A stretch of 41,851 bases of DNA from Acidimicrobiaceae bacterium. GTDB lineage: Bacteria > Actinomycetota > Acidimicrobiia > Acidimicrobiales > UBA8592. The DNA is taken from positions 16,983 through 58,833 of the forward strand of contig JAHECR010000022.1 in the NCBI GenBank assembly GCA_024641655.1. The letters are read 5' to 3'. Made by a program: the position numbers and the translations under genes. This document shows, piece after piece, positions 32,945 to 40,598 of the stretch. Within the stretch, counting starts at the first letter, position 1. Each line of letters begins with the position of its first letter. Under the pieces are notes generated by a model that worked only from the letters and a program-made list of their open reading frames with translations, had not been told where the DNA came from and did not search any database.

Positions 32945-33709
32945 CTACTCGTTGGCGGCGCTCCGGGCGGCTCGAGCCGCCGTCGCTTCCGACTCGGCCA
33001 GATGCAGTCGGGGCCGGGCTGCTCGAACCGGTGGGAGGTAGTCGTGCGTGGCGGCGCGAATGATCGGCGAGGGCCCGGTCAGATCGAATTCGATCCCCTC
33101 GGTGAAGAAGTTCGGGGCATCGGGCGCGACGAGCGCGAAATGCCTGGCCTGCTCGTAGAGGTTCAGACGCACCGGCACCGTGGTGGACCCCAGGTATTCG
33201 CGTGCAGGGCCCATGGCCTCGAAGATGAAGTCGTAGCTCCGGATGAGCTGGCGCAGGACTCGCGCATCGAGCGCCGCGTACCAGTTCACCATGCCGGTTT
33301 CGAGGAAGCAGAACTGGCTCATCGCCCGGTACAGGGCCGCAGCGACGCGCCCGCTCAGCACGACGGACTGCTTGGAGACGGCAAGCGCCGACACCTCGAC
33401 GACGGTGTCGGGGTCGACCGAGCGGAAACGCTCCACCTCGGCCTCGACGAGCTCGAACTCTTCGAAGACCGGCAGCCCGACGTCGTCGCGGTACGGGATG
33501 AGCCGGGACACGCCGAGGATGACGCCGTCGCGGGTGCTGGCACCGAAATAGGTCGACACCGAGACCCAGGGGTCGTCGATCACGCCGCCGTCGTCGAGAC
33601 GCGTGACGAAACCACTCTCGAGGTAGCGGCTCGCCTGCAGGCGTCGGGCCGCGACGATGTCATCGGGGTCGACGAGGACCTCGACGTCGAACTCGATGGA
33701 GGCGGTCAT
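32945..33709 (-). CDS. FeeM/LuxI-like N-acyl amino acid synthase family protein
   Basis: The 254-residue protein resembles the N-acyl amino acid synthase (FeeM) and autoinducer synthase branch of the GNAT superfamily: ARRLQASRYLESGFV near the N terminus, GVILGVSRLIPY, LPVFEEFELVEAEVERF, VVEVSALAVSKQSV, and a C-terminal MGPAREYLGSTTVPVRLNLYEQ. Such enzymes move an acyl chain from acyl carrier protein to an amino-acid or homoserine-lactone amine. The ATG at 33709 is preferred; a GTG at 33724 is possible. It lies 54 bp behind a small membrane-protein gene and 98 bp (to the downstream start) before the GGDEF-EAL gene on the same strand. The product is unknown. Confidence 0.65.
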   Translation of the reverse strand: MTASIEFDVEVLVDPDDIVAARRLQASRYLESGFVTRLDDGGVIDDPWVSVSTYFGASTRDGVILGVSRLIPYRDDVGLPVFEEFELVEAEVERFRSVDPDTVVEVSALAVSKQSVVLSGRVAAALYRAMSQFCFLETGMVNWYAALDARVLRQLIRSYDFIFEAMGPAREYLGSTTVPVRLNLYEQARHFALVAPDAPNFFTEGIEFDLTGPSPIIRAATHDYLPPVRAARPRLHLAESEATAARAARSAANE

Positions 33710-33763
33710 CGGCGTCGCCCCCACCCGGTCGGCCCCGCGTGGGGCGCGAAACTCGGTGCATGG

Positions 33764-34270
33764 TCAGCCCGGCGACTCCACGCGGCGCGGCGGAAACAGC
33801 GGGAAGTCACGGGCATGCCTCGGTTTGCGCACCGCGTCGCGCACCCGCAACCCGGCGCTCAGCACCCCGACTGCGACGAAGGCCCCCAGGATCCACCACA
33901 CCCAGCTGGCAACGTCCTCGCCGGCCACCGCCACGTACAGATACGGCGCCAGGAACGAGCTCATCAGCACCAGCGCCCAGAGCATCGCCGCACGGGGCCG
34001 ACGAGCGACGAGGGCTCGCAGCATCCGTGGCCATGCCTTCGCATACGGATACGCGGTCGCAAGATCGATCGCGAGGAACACCCACGGATTGACCGACCCG
34101 GCCTCGAGTCCCCGCCAGACCGGCACGACCCGGATCAGGCTGTACGCGAAGATCGCCAGGGTGAAGACCTTCTCGGCCTTGTCGGCTCGGCTGGGCGCTT
34201 GTGCAGGCTGGTCCACGATGTCCTCGTACCGTCCGCGCCACGGGGGTGCCAGGCGGACGTGGTCTTCCAT
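33764..34270 (-). CDS. Polytopic membrane protein of unknown function
   Basis: The 168-residue protein has about four membrane helices (VFTLAIFAYSLIRVVPVW, VNPWVFLAIDLATAYPYA, AAMLWALVLMSSFLAPYLY, VASWVWWILGAFVAVGVLS), with a charged N terminus (MEDHVRLAPPWRGRYEDI) and a basic C-terminal tail. I do not recognise the family. It precedes the FeeM-like gene on the same strand, so it may transport or anchor the product. ATG 34270 is 17 nt after a TACATT box (34288-34293). Confidence 0.75.
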   Translation of the reverse strand: MEDHVRLAPPWRGRYEDIVDQPAQAPSRADKAEKVFTLAIFAYSLIRVVPVWRGLEAGSVNPWVFLAIDLATAYPYAKAWPRMLRALVARRPRAAMLWALVLMSSFLAPYLYVAVAGEDVASWVWWILGAFVAVGVLSAGLRVRDAVRKPRHARDFPLFPPRRVESPG

Positions 34271-34287
34271 CGTCGGCTGTGGCGTGA

Positions 34288-34293
34288 AATGTA
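34288..34293 (-). promoter_or_regulatory. -10 box TACATT for the membrane protein / FeeM-like pair
   Basis: TACATT on the minus strand gives a start about 10 nt before ATG 34270, a very short leader without a clear ribosome-binding site. Confidence 0.35.
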
Positions 34294-34326
34294 GGCATGC
34301 GGGGGCTCACTTGGGTCTGGGCATGG

Positions 34327-34369
34327 GCGTGCGGAAACACGCAAGGCCCCGGAGGCTCCGCCCGGCTTT
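34327..34369 (+). terminator. Two hairpins with a T-run on the plus strand, orphan
   Basis: GCGTG-CGGAAA-CACGC (34327-34342) is followed at once by AAGGCC, an inner stem CGGA-GGC-TCCG, and GGCTTT (34343-34369) ending in TTTCTC. This looks like a plus-strand intrinsic terminator, but no plus-strand gene lies upstream within more than 4 kb. It may end a small RNA starting near 34290. The surrounding gap 34271-34591 holds no convincing protein gene; it also has a single DnaA-box-like TTATCCCCA at 34429-34437. Confidence 0.35.
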
Positions 34370-34518
34370 CTCGCTGCATGAACCATACGCAGGGTCACCC
34401 GACCCCGTCCAAACGGCCTACCCGAAAGTTATCCCCAGTCACGCGTCGTAGCGGGTGCCCAACCCCTCGTGACCGCAGCCGGGCTAAGGGTCGAAGGCAA
34501 CCAGCGCCCATGCGCGCA

Positions 34519-34548
34519 ACGAGGGGGCCGCCGAAGCGACCCCCTCGT
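34519..34548 (-). terminator. Strong hairpin after the LEA-like gene
   Basis: ACGAGGGGG pairs with CCCCCTCGT; after one C-A mismatch the inner CGC-CGAA-GCG closes with a four-base loop. It lies 43 bp beyond the stop at 34592. Confidence 0.6.
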
Positions 34549-34591
34549 CTTGGGTATGGACCAGAACCCCTGAGGGCCTGGTGCCTGCGTC

Positions 34592-34828
34592 TCAGCCTTC
34601 GGCGTCGTCGGTGCCCTCAGCAGCAGCTTCGACGTCGTCATCATCGTCGTCGTCGAAGCGCTCCTTCAGATCGCCGGCAACCTTCTTGCCCTTTTCGACG
34701 GCATCTTCGGCGAGGTCCTTCGCCTTGTGCATTCCGTCCCCGGCGACGTCCTTGGCTTTGTCGGCTACGTCTTCAGCAACATCCTTTGCCTTGCCGAAGA
34801 CGGATTTCACTTTGTCCATGAAGGCCAT
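34592..34828 (-). CDS. Small LEA/antitoxin-like amphipathic helix protein
   Basis: The 78-residue protein is almost wholly helical, with repeated K-A-K-D-V-A-E/G-D-type 11-residue periods (DVAEDVADKAKDVAGDG, KAKDLAEDAVEKGKKVAGDL), then an acidic tail with seven consecutive Asp and DVEAAAEGTDDAEG. This composition resembles LEA-like, YtxH or MT0933-like small proteins linked to stress or membrane protection, but a family cannot be fixed. ATG 34828 has AGAGAGG 9 nt upstream; ATG 34834 is too close to that site. It is a stand-alone gene with a hairpin terminator. Confidence 0.75.
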   Translation of the reverse strand: MAFMDKVKSVFGKAKDVAEDVADKAKDVAGDGMHKAKDLAEDAVEKGKKVAGDLKERFDDDDDDDVEAAAEGTDDAEG

Positions 34829-34935
34829 GGGCATGCACCTCTCTGTGGTATCGGACAGCCAAACCCTAGCTGCTCGATCGCCACATCGAAGAACCTCGAC
34901 TTCGGCGAACCCGACGGTTCCCGGGCCGATGCCTG

Positions 34936-35292
34936 CTACTTGGCGGCTTCGCCCAACAACCAACGCTGCGAAGGCTCCGGCTCCACGTCGCCCGAAAAGA
35001 ATCGGTCGAACGCGTCTCCGTCCTCATCGAAGCCTTCGAGGGGCGAGCGTTCGGGCGCGCGTTCGTCGAGGTCGGTCGCCGGCATCGGGGCGACGAACGG
35101 AGCACGGTCGGGCTCGGGGTCGAGCACGGCCACTTCGGTGACACGGACTGCAGCGGAGGCGCGCAGACGGTCCGCTTCCGCGCGCAGTGAACCAATGGAT
35201 GCATTCAGCTCCGCCAGCCGCGCTCGCACAGCCGCGACACCCACGGCGACGCGTTCACCCGCATCGGGCGCATTCTGGAAATCCTGACCCAC
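34936..35292 (-). CDS. Hypothetical coiled-coil protein
   Basis: The 118-residue protein has an N-terminal helix likely to coil (AVRARLAELNASIGSLRAEA and onward, about 20-50), then an acidic, Pro-rich, probably disordered part and a C-terminal FDRFFSGDVEPEPSQRWLL segment. I do not recognise the family. GTG 35292 has GGGAGG 5 nt upstream, which favours it over starts further up the open frame; that frame runs back into the MBL gene in another register. Confidence 0.65.
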   Translation of the reverse strand: MGQDFQNAPDAGERVAVGVAAVRARLAELNASIGSLRAEADRLRASAAVRVTEVAVLDPEPDRAPFVAPMPATDLDERAPERSPLEGFDEDGDAFDRFFSGDVEPEPSQRWLLGEAAK

Positions 35293-35404
35293 CGTTGCCT
35301 CCCGGAGGCGCCCTGCACGCGGACGCCATACGAAAGACACCTTCGGCAGCCGATGTGGTGCACTTGAGCGGCGCGTTGTCCGCGTCAGCGCCAAGAGGCT
35401 CGGC

Positions 35405-36124
35405 TCACCCGTGTCCGAACATCGCCATCCACTGCTCGGGCGACCGCGGCATGAAGACGAAATTGTGTCGTCGGGTTTCGCCCATCGACGCCGACGGCTC
35501 TGCCGAATACAGATGGCCGGGGAACAGCACCGCATCGTCGGGAATGCGGGCGAGTCGTTGGGTGATGCTGTGATACATCTCCAACGGATCGCCACCGGGC
35601 AGGTCGGTGCGGCCACAGCCCTCGAGGAACAGCGTGTCCCCGGCGACGAGGCGCTCAGACACATAGAAGCACTGGCTCCCGGGCGTGTGCCCCGGCGTGT
35701 GGATCAGTGCGATGTCGATGGCGCCCACCTGCAAGGTGTCACCACTGGTGTGCGTCACCATGTCGGCAGCACTGATCCCGGTGGTCTTGGCGACGAACTC
35801 GGCCTCGGGAGCTTGCACGTGGACCGGAACCGGAGCGATAGAGAGCAGCTCGGCCACACCGGGAACACCGAAGCCCATCATCTCGCCCCCGACATGGTCG
35901 ACGTGATAATGCGTCGCGAGCGCGCCGACGAGGCGCATCCCGTCGGCCTCTACGACATCGACGATGCCTTGCGGGTCATAGGCCGGGTCGACGACCACGG
36001 CCTCGCCCGTCTCGCGATCGCCGACCAGATAGATGAAATTCACCATCTGTCGGGCGATCGGATCCGTGCGCGCGATGTCGCGCCCGGACAACAACTGACG
36101 GAAGTAGAGCCGATCCTCTGCCAT
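35405..36124 (-). CDS. Metallo-beta-lactamase-fold hydrolase (glyoxalase II-like)
   Basis: The 239-residue protein has the MBL metal motif THYHVDHVGG (about 71-80), a third histidine in IHTPGHTPGSQCF, an Asp ligand in VAGDTLFLEGCGRTDLPGGD and the C-terminal LFPGHLYS. GRTDLPGGD with the preceding GC resembles persulfide dioxygenase / hydroxyacylglutathione hydrolase members of the family. It would hydrolyse a thioester or oxidise a persulfide. ATG 36124 lies 6 nt after TAGGGT, and the promoter abuts the tandem repeats. Confidence 0.9.
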   Translation of the reverse strand: MAEDRLYFRQLLSGRDIARTDPIARQMVNFIYLVGDRETGEAVVVDPAYDPQGIVDVVEADGMRLVGALATHYHVDHVGGEMMGFGVPGVAELLSIAPVPVHVQAPEAEFVAKTTGISAADMVTHTSGDTLQVGAIDIALIHTPGHTPGSQCFYVSERLVAGDTLFLEGCGRTDLPGGDPLEMYHSITQRLARIPDDAVLFPGHLYSAEPSASMGETRRHNFVFMPRSPEQWMAMFGHG

Positions 36125-36130
36125 TGCGCC

Positions 36131-36136
36131 ACCCTA
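36131..36136 (-). promoter_or_regulatory. -10 box TAGGGT, leaderless start of the MBL gene
   Basis: TAGGGT on the minus strand is 6 nt from ATG 36124. The first repeat unit begins at the next base (36137), so the -35 position lies inside the repeat. Confidence 0.55.
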
Positions 36137-36269
36137 CTGGTGGACGCGCCCGCGTCACCTGGTGGACGCGCCCCGCGTCACCTGGTGGACGCGCCCGCGT
36201 CACCTGGTGGACGCGCCCGCGTCACCTGGTGGACGCGCCCGCGTCACCTGGTGGACGCGCCCGCGTCAC
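36137..36269. repeat. Six tandem 22-bp repeats with hairpin potential
   Basis: Units start at 36137, 36159, 36182, 36204, 36226 and 36248, followed by a partial copy; unit 2 has one extra C (23 bp), the others are identical. Each contains GGTG-G-ACGCG-CC-CGCGT-CACC, an inverted repeat with one bulged G. The array fills the gap between the larC stop and the MBL promoter. Confidence 0.95.
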
Positions 36270-36300
36270 CTGGTGCAGGTGCCCGAGCCAGACCGATCGG

Positions 36301-37548
36301 TCAGGCGATCTCGGGACCGTCGGTCGGGTGCTCGGGCTCCCTCGAATCGGGGAGCGGGCGCACCTCGGTGAGCTCGCCGCGTTCGCGCCGGCGCCACGCC
36401 TCCTCGGCGAGCGACACCACCTCGCGCACGGGGATGCCGATGTGACGCGCCGCTCGAGCAGCGTCATCATGCTCGACCTTCACTCTCCCGGCACTGACCT
36501 GCACCCGCACCGAGCGACCGGCGACATCGACCTGGTCGGCGTGACGGGCGCTCGGCCACCGCTCGAGGCGATGACCACGGATGTCACCCGACCCGGTCTC
36601 GGCGCGCAGGACGTCGGCCACCTGCGACGTCAGCGCGGAATCGACCAGGGCGCTGAGCTTGTGTCCGGGTCGCCCGGCACGCATCAAGATCGGGGTCAAC
36701 CACGCGTCGAAGGCGCCGGCGCCGAGCAGGGCCGACACGGCATGGGCCAGGACCTCGCCGGTGGCATCGTCGAGGTTGGCCTCGAGGAGGGTGACCGGCT
36801 GTCCGGGCTCCTCGTTGGCGGTACGCACACCGAGCACCACCTGGGTGACGTTCGCCCGCCCTTCGATCTCGCGGTCGCCGGCACCGAAACCCGAGGCCTG
36901 GATCGTCATCGACGGCATCGGACCCCAACCCACGACCGTCGCCGCGAGAAACGCTGCGCCCGTGGCGGTCGTCAGTTGCATCGGTACGTCGATGCCCTGC
37001 GTGGGAGCGGCCCGCAACAGCTCGATGACCACCGGCGACGGGACCGGCTCGAGTCCGTGCGGGCCCCGCGTCATACCCGAGCCCAGCGTCACCTTGCTGG
37101 CGCACACCTCGTCGATGCCGAGCGTCTCGAGGGCCGCACAGGCAGCCACGATCTCGATGATGGTCTCCAGCGATCCGATGTCCTGGAAGTGCACCTGACC
37201 GCCCGGACGACGATGCAGGCGGCCTGCGGCCTGCGCGAGCGCTTCGAAGGCGCGCTGGGAGCGATCACGCACGCGGCTGGGCAGTCGGGCCTCGTCGATC
37301 ATCGCTTTGACGTGACCCGCAGTGCGCACCACCGACGTGGCCTGCACCCGCACCTGCACCTTGCTGGCGGCCAATCCGCCCCTCAGCACGGGCACGGCGT
37401 CGATCTCCCACCCGTCGACGGGCAGGCGATCACACAGCGACCGGACCTCGTCGAGGTCGGCGCCGGCGTCGATCAACGAGCCCAGCGCCATGTCGCCGGC
37501 AATTCCATTGAAGCAGTGGAACCACGCGATGGTGACCCCCTGGCTCAT
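36301..37548 (-). CDS. larC: LarC-family nickel insertion protein (Ni-pincer cofactor)
   Basis: The 415-residue protein has the LarC start AWFHCFNGIAGDMALGSLIDAG, VHFQDIGSLETIIEIVAAC (the HFHEVGAxDxIxDI-type motif), TTATGAAFLA, GFGAGDREIEGRANV and LLEANLDDATGEVLAHAV. LarC inserts nickel into pyridinium-3,5-bisthiocarboxylate mononucleotide, the cofactor of lactate racemase and its homologues. LarB, LarE and a LarA-type client are not in the window. ATG 37548 is chosen over a start at 37584 because the latter overlaps the divergent pheA promoter. Confidence 0.9.
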   Translation of the reverse strand: MSQGVTIAWFHCFNGIAGDMALGSLIDAGADLDEVRSLCDRLPVDGWEIDAVPVLRGGLAASKVQVRVQATSVVRTAGHVKAMIDEARLPSRVRDRSQRAFEALAQAAGRLHRRPGGQVHFQDIGSLETIIEIVAACAALETLGIDEVCASKVTLGSGMTRGPHGLEPVPSPVVIELLRAAPTQGIDVPMQLTTATGAAFLAATVVGWGPMPSMTIQASGFGAGDREIEGRANVTQVVLGVRTANEEPGQPVTLLEANLDDATGEVLAHAVSALLGAGAFDAWLTPILMRAGRPGHKLSALVDSALTSQVADVLRAETGSGDIRGHRLERWPSARHADQVDVAGRSVRVQVSAGRVKVEHDDAARAARHIGIPVREVVSLAEEAWRRRERGELTEVRPLPDSREPEHPTDGPEIA

Positions 37549-37594
37549 CGCCGCGGTCCTGGGCTTTGGATGCTCTCGACGCAACGCACGCCTC

Positions 37595-37600
37595 TATCCT
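37595..37600 (+). promoter_or_regulatory. -10 box TATCCT, leaderless start of pheA
   Basis: TATCCT is followed by 7 nt and GTG 37608. Confidence 0.55.
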
Positions 37601-37607
37601 GCCTGCT

Positions 37608-38564
37608 GTGACGACGAACGACTCCCGATCTGCGACCGCCCGACCCAGTTCGGTCGGCTATCTCGGGCCAACGGGCACCTTCACCGAGGCGGCGATCCTG
37701 ACCCAGCCCGACCTCGCCTCGGCCGAGCACATCTTGTGCCGCAGCCACTCCGACGTGTTGTTCGGCACCCAAGAGGGCGAGTTCGACTTCGGATTCTGTG
37801 CCATCGAGAACGCGATAGAGGGCACCGTCAACGTAATCCAGGACACCCTGGTGTTCGACGCCGATCTCCTCATTCAACGGGAGGTGGTGATCCCGATCAC
37901 CATGAATCTCCTGGTGGTGCCCGGCACCGAAATCGGTGGCATCACCCGAGTCATCTCGTATCCCCATGCGCTCGCGCAGGTACGCCGCTTCGTGCGCTCG
38001 CAGCTGCCCGACGCGGAAACCGTCGCCGCGAATTCCACCGCCGATGCCGCTCGTCTGCTGGCCGAATCGCGCGATCCGAACACCGCGGCGATCGGCACCG
38101 CGCTCGCGGCGGCACAGTACGGCCTCGAGGTCGCGGTCGCGAGCATCGAGGACCATCCCGACAACCAGACCCGCTTCGTGCTCCTCGCCCGCGACGGCAT
38201 TCCCCAACCCACCGGACATGACAAGACGAGCATCGTCGTCTTCCAGCGCGCCGATCGCCCGGGCTCGCTGCTGTCGATTCTGCAGGAGTTCGCGGCACGC
38301 TCGATCAACCTGACGAAGCTCGAATCGAGGCCCACGCGCGAGCGGCTCGGTCACTACTGCTTCCTGCTCGACCTCGAGGGCCACATCACCGACGAGCTCG
38401 TGGCCGACTGCCTCAAGAACCTCCAGGCGAAACAGGACCAGGTCAAGTTCCTGGGCTCGTATCCCGCAGCAGGAGAACGCGCCGACGAGGTGCGCGAGGA
38501 GGTCGACGCCGCCTGGGCCGATGCCGAGCGCTGGATCGCCGAGCTGCGGGCCCGCGTGGGCTGA
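37608..38564 (+). CDS. pheA: Prephenate dehydratase with ACT domain
   Basis: The 318-residue enzyme converts prephenate to phenylpyruvate in phenylalanine synthesis. The catalytic domain has GYLGPTGTFTEAAI, FGFCAIENAIEGTV, ISYPHALAQ, ANSTADAARLL and DNQTRFVLLAR. The C-terminal ACT domain (about 205-275) starts TSIVVFQRADRPGSLLSIL and has the Phe-sensing motif ESRP in LTKLESRPTRERLGHY, so feedback inhibition is likely. GTG 37608 is set by the leaderless promoter; a start at 37566 would overlap it. A C-terminal extension of about 40 residues (VREEVDAAWADAERW) is present. Confidence 0.95.
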   Translation: MTTNDSRSATARPSSVGYLGPTGTFTEAAILTQPDLASAEHILCRSHSDVLFGTQEGEFDFGFCAIENAIEGTVNVIQDTLVFDADLLIQREVVIPITMNLLVVPGTEIGGITRVISYPHALAQVRRFVRSQLPDAETVAANSTADAARLLAESRDPNTAAIGTALAAAQYGLEVAVASIEDHPDNQTRFVLLARDGIPQPTGHDKTSIVVFQRADRPGSLLSILQEFAARSINLTKLESRPTRERLGHYCFLLDLEGHITDELVADCLKNLQAKQDQVKFLGSYPAAGERADEVREEVDAAWADAERWIAELRARVG

Positions 38565-38745
38565 GGCCGATTCAGGCGCGGGTCTCCAGACGACGAAGTC
38601 GCCTGGCACGGCGCACACCCACGATCCGATGGCGACGGAGCCGATCCTGCTCGCGTACGGTGACACCAACCCGTGACTGCAGTGCGCAACCGAAGCACCC
38701 GACATGGGCAACCACCGGTGGGTTGTGGTTACGTTGGGCACTCGG

Positions 38746-38790
38746 GCGTTCGTGTTGTCCCGGCACGAACGCGGAAGCTAACACCGTTAG
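38746..38790. promoter_or_regulatory. Inverted repeats upstream of the second TetR gene
   Basis: GCGTTCGTG (38746-38754), a 9-nt spacer and CACGAACGC (38764-38772) form a perfect 9-9-9 dyad; CTAAC-ACC-GTTAG (38778-38790) follows 5 bp later. Both lie 80-120 bp before GTG 38869 and are operator candidates for the TetR protein. The rest of the gap 38565-38868 shows no gene that I can support. Confidence 0.4.
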
Positions 38791-38868
38791 TCGGTGGCAT
38801 TGTGGGTCCTGCCCGAGGCGGTGTCAAGGATCGACGTCGGACCGAATTGCACGGAGACTGGAGACCTG

Positions 38869-39498
38869 GTGAGGCGTGAGCCACTCGATCGCGAGACGAT
38901 CATCGACGCCGCAATGGCGCTCGCGGACCGCGACGGTCTCGACCGCCTCACGATGCGAGCCCTCGGTTCCGAGCTCGGCGTCGAGGCACCGTCGCTGTAC
39001 AAGCACGTGCAGGGCAAAGAGGACATCCTGGACGGTCTGACCGACCGGGTGTACGCCGCCATCGAGGTGGGTGGACGCGACCAGCCGTGGCCCGATCGGG
39101 TCCGACGCTACGCGACCGCTCTGCGCCGGGCCCTCCTCGATCACCCGAATCTCGCGCCCCTCGTCGCAACGCGCCCCATCTTCAGCACCACCACGCTGAC
39201 GGTCCTCGAGAACGCGCTCGGTGAGCTCGTCGCGATCGGTCTCGATCAACCCCGCTCGGTCTACACAGTCGATGTCCTCGTGTCCTTCGTGACCGGACAC
39301 GTACTCAGTGAGCTCGCCGCGTTCGAGGCGGGGCTGGACCCGGCGATCCTCGCCAAGACGCGTCACATGTTGCCCGAAGACCAGTACCGCCTCGTGCGCG
39401 AGGCGCTCGGCTCGAGCCCCGTGAACCGGGACGAGGAGTTCGCGTTCGGAGTCGAGCTCATCATCGACGGCCTCCATCGCCTCCTCGCCGAGAGCTGA
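38869..39498 (+). CDS. TetR-family regulator (TetR_C-like ligand domain)
   Basis: The 209-residue protein has PLDRETIIDAAMALADRDG, the HTH LTMRALGSELGVEAPSLYKHV with recognition-helix SLYKHV, and a ligand domain (about 70-205) resembling the tetracycline-repressor class (VTGHVLSELAAFEAG, FAFGVELIIDGL). GTG 38869 has GGAGA about 5 nt upstream. No partner gene is adjacent in a clear operon; it may act on itself through the dyads upstream. It converges with the methyltransferase. Confidence 0.85.
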   Translation: MRREPLDRETIIDAAMALADRDGLDRLTMRALGSELGVEAPSLYKHVQGKEDILDGLTDRVYAAIEVGGRDQPWPDRVRRYATALRRALLDHPNLAPLVATRPIFSTTTLTVLENALGELVAIGLDQPRSVYTVDVLVSFVTGHVLSELAAFEAGLDPAILAKTRHMLPEDQYRLVREALGSSPVNRDEEFAFGVELIIDGLHRLLAES

Positions 39499-39526
39499 GC
39501 GCCCCCTGGTCGCCGGCATCTCGATC

Positions 39527-39547
39527 CCGCCCACCCCAGTGGGGCGG
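39527..39547. terminator. Hairpin between convergent TetR and methyltransferase genes
   Basis: CCGCCC, a 9-nt loop and GGGCGG lie 29 bp after the TetR stop. A second dyad, GGCGCC-GGTGC-GGCGCC, follows at 39568-39584. Nothing else is seen in 39499-39662. Confidence 0.45.
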
Positions 39548-39662
39548 TGCCAGGAGTCTGCGCGCGAGGCGCCGGTGCGGCGCCGAACTCGCAGCAAAGG
39601 AAGCGGACTTCGGGGCCATCTGCGTTACTGAGCACCGCGGCGCGATCGGGTACGTCGAACCA

Positions 39663-40316
39663 CTAGAGGGTGGCCGCGATCTCAATCGACGATGTGCGAG
39701 CGTTGACTGGGAGGTCGTCGAGCTGGCGCAGCAGCTGGCCTCGATCGACGGTCGACCGGGTGGGGCTGGCATACACGCCCATGTTGGTGGGATTCGGTTC
39801 CTCGCCCCAGCAGTAGTTGAAGACGCATGCGCTCGCAAACCCCGCCGCCGAGAGCAACGTGACCATTGTCGGCGCATCCAGCAGGCCCTTGTGGAGTTGG
39901 GCGTACCACCAGTCGGGACGACCCTCCGGCGCCCCGTGGGTGTAGCGATAGGCCTCGAAGAGGTCGAAGGTCGGTGAGACGTGGCCGGGTGCTCCGTCGA
40001 GGTACGCGCGCGCGATGGCAGCGAAGTCCGGGAGCCCGGTGAAGAGGAGCCAGCCGTCGGCGCTGAGCACGCGGGCCGCGTCGCGCAGCAGGCTGGGACG
40101 CTCCTCGACGCGCAGATGCTCGAAGAACGCGTTGGAGAAGATGAGCGTTGCGCTGTCGGTTGCGAATGGCTCCAGATCGCGGCAGTGGTGGACCGTGTCG
40201 ACCACATCGGTTTCCCGCACGTCGACGTGATGGAATCCGGCCACGCGCACGGTGTCGCACCCCAGGTGAATACGGTCGACCTCGATCGGTCGCGCCGGAT
40301 CTTCCCTCGTGCTCAT
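39663..40316 (-). CDS. Class I SAM-dependent methyltransferase (type 11)
   Basis: The 217-residue protein starts with a degenerate motif I (RIHLGCDTVRVAGFHHVDV) followed by TLIFSNAFFEHLRVEERPSL, AARVLSADGWLLFTGLPDF and a C-terminal LSAAGFASACVFNYCWGEE. This is the type 11 methyltransferase pattern often found next to glycosyltransferase genes. The Gly-rich SAM loop is short, so activity is not certain. ATG 40316 gives the family length. It is divergent from the GT17 gene. The gap 40317-40598 has a small dyad (GTGTC-AC-GACAC near 40383) and no supported gene. Confidence 0.8.
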   Translation of the reverse strand: MSTREDPARPIEVDRIHLGCDTVRVAGFHHVDVRETDVVDTVHHCRDLEPFATDSATLIFSNAFFEHLRVEERPSLLRDAARVLSADGWLLFTGLPDFAAIARAYLDGAPGHVSPTFDLFEAYRYTHGAPEGRPDWWYAQLHKGLLDAPTMVTLLSAAGFASACVFNYCWGEEPNPTNMGVYASPTRSTVDRGQLLRQLDDLPVNARTSSIEIAATL

Positions 40317-40585
40317 GAGGCCAAACCCACAAGCAGCGAGGGTAGTCCCGCAGGTCGCGGAGAAGGCAGCTCCCCTGGAATTGTGTCACGACACGGCCGT
40401 CGTGGGTGAACTACTGGTGGCTCGTCCCACTCGTGAACCGGCGCGTCTGCGGGCGCATGCGTTGCACAGGGCACACCATCGCACCGGAACGTGGTCTCAC
40501 CGATCGGGTCACCTTCCACGACGGATTCGGCGTGTCGTGAGGCGGCGTGGGGCAGCAGTGGTGGGGAGCCGGCGCCGGGCCCGGT

Positions 40586-40591
40586 TAGCGT
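40586..40591 (+). promoter_or_regulatory. -10 box TAGCGT, leaderless start of the GT17 gene
   Basis: TAGCGT is followed by 7 nt and GTG 40599. Confidence 0.55.
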
Positions 40592-40598
40592 CGCCGTT

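Noticed and set aside
34297..34370. A Trp-rich leader peptide (TWVWAW) followed by a terminator, as in trp attenuation
   Set aside because: The frame has no stop codon before or near the terminator and no biosynthetic gene follows on the plus strand, so an attenuator is unlikely; only the hairpins are kept.
34429..34437. TTATCCCCA as a second DnaA-binding locus
   Set aside because: It is a single site with one mismatch and no companions.
36137..36269. A CRISPR array
   Set aside because: The 22-bp units are directly adjacent with no spacers and no cas genes are present.
38572..38784. A 70-residue minus-strand frame with CFGC in the gap before the TetR gene
   Set aside because: It has no ribosome-binding site, no leaderless box at the right spacing, an Arg-rich low-complexity end, and overlaps the inverted repeats.
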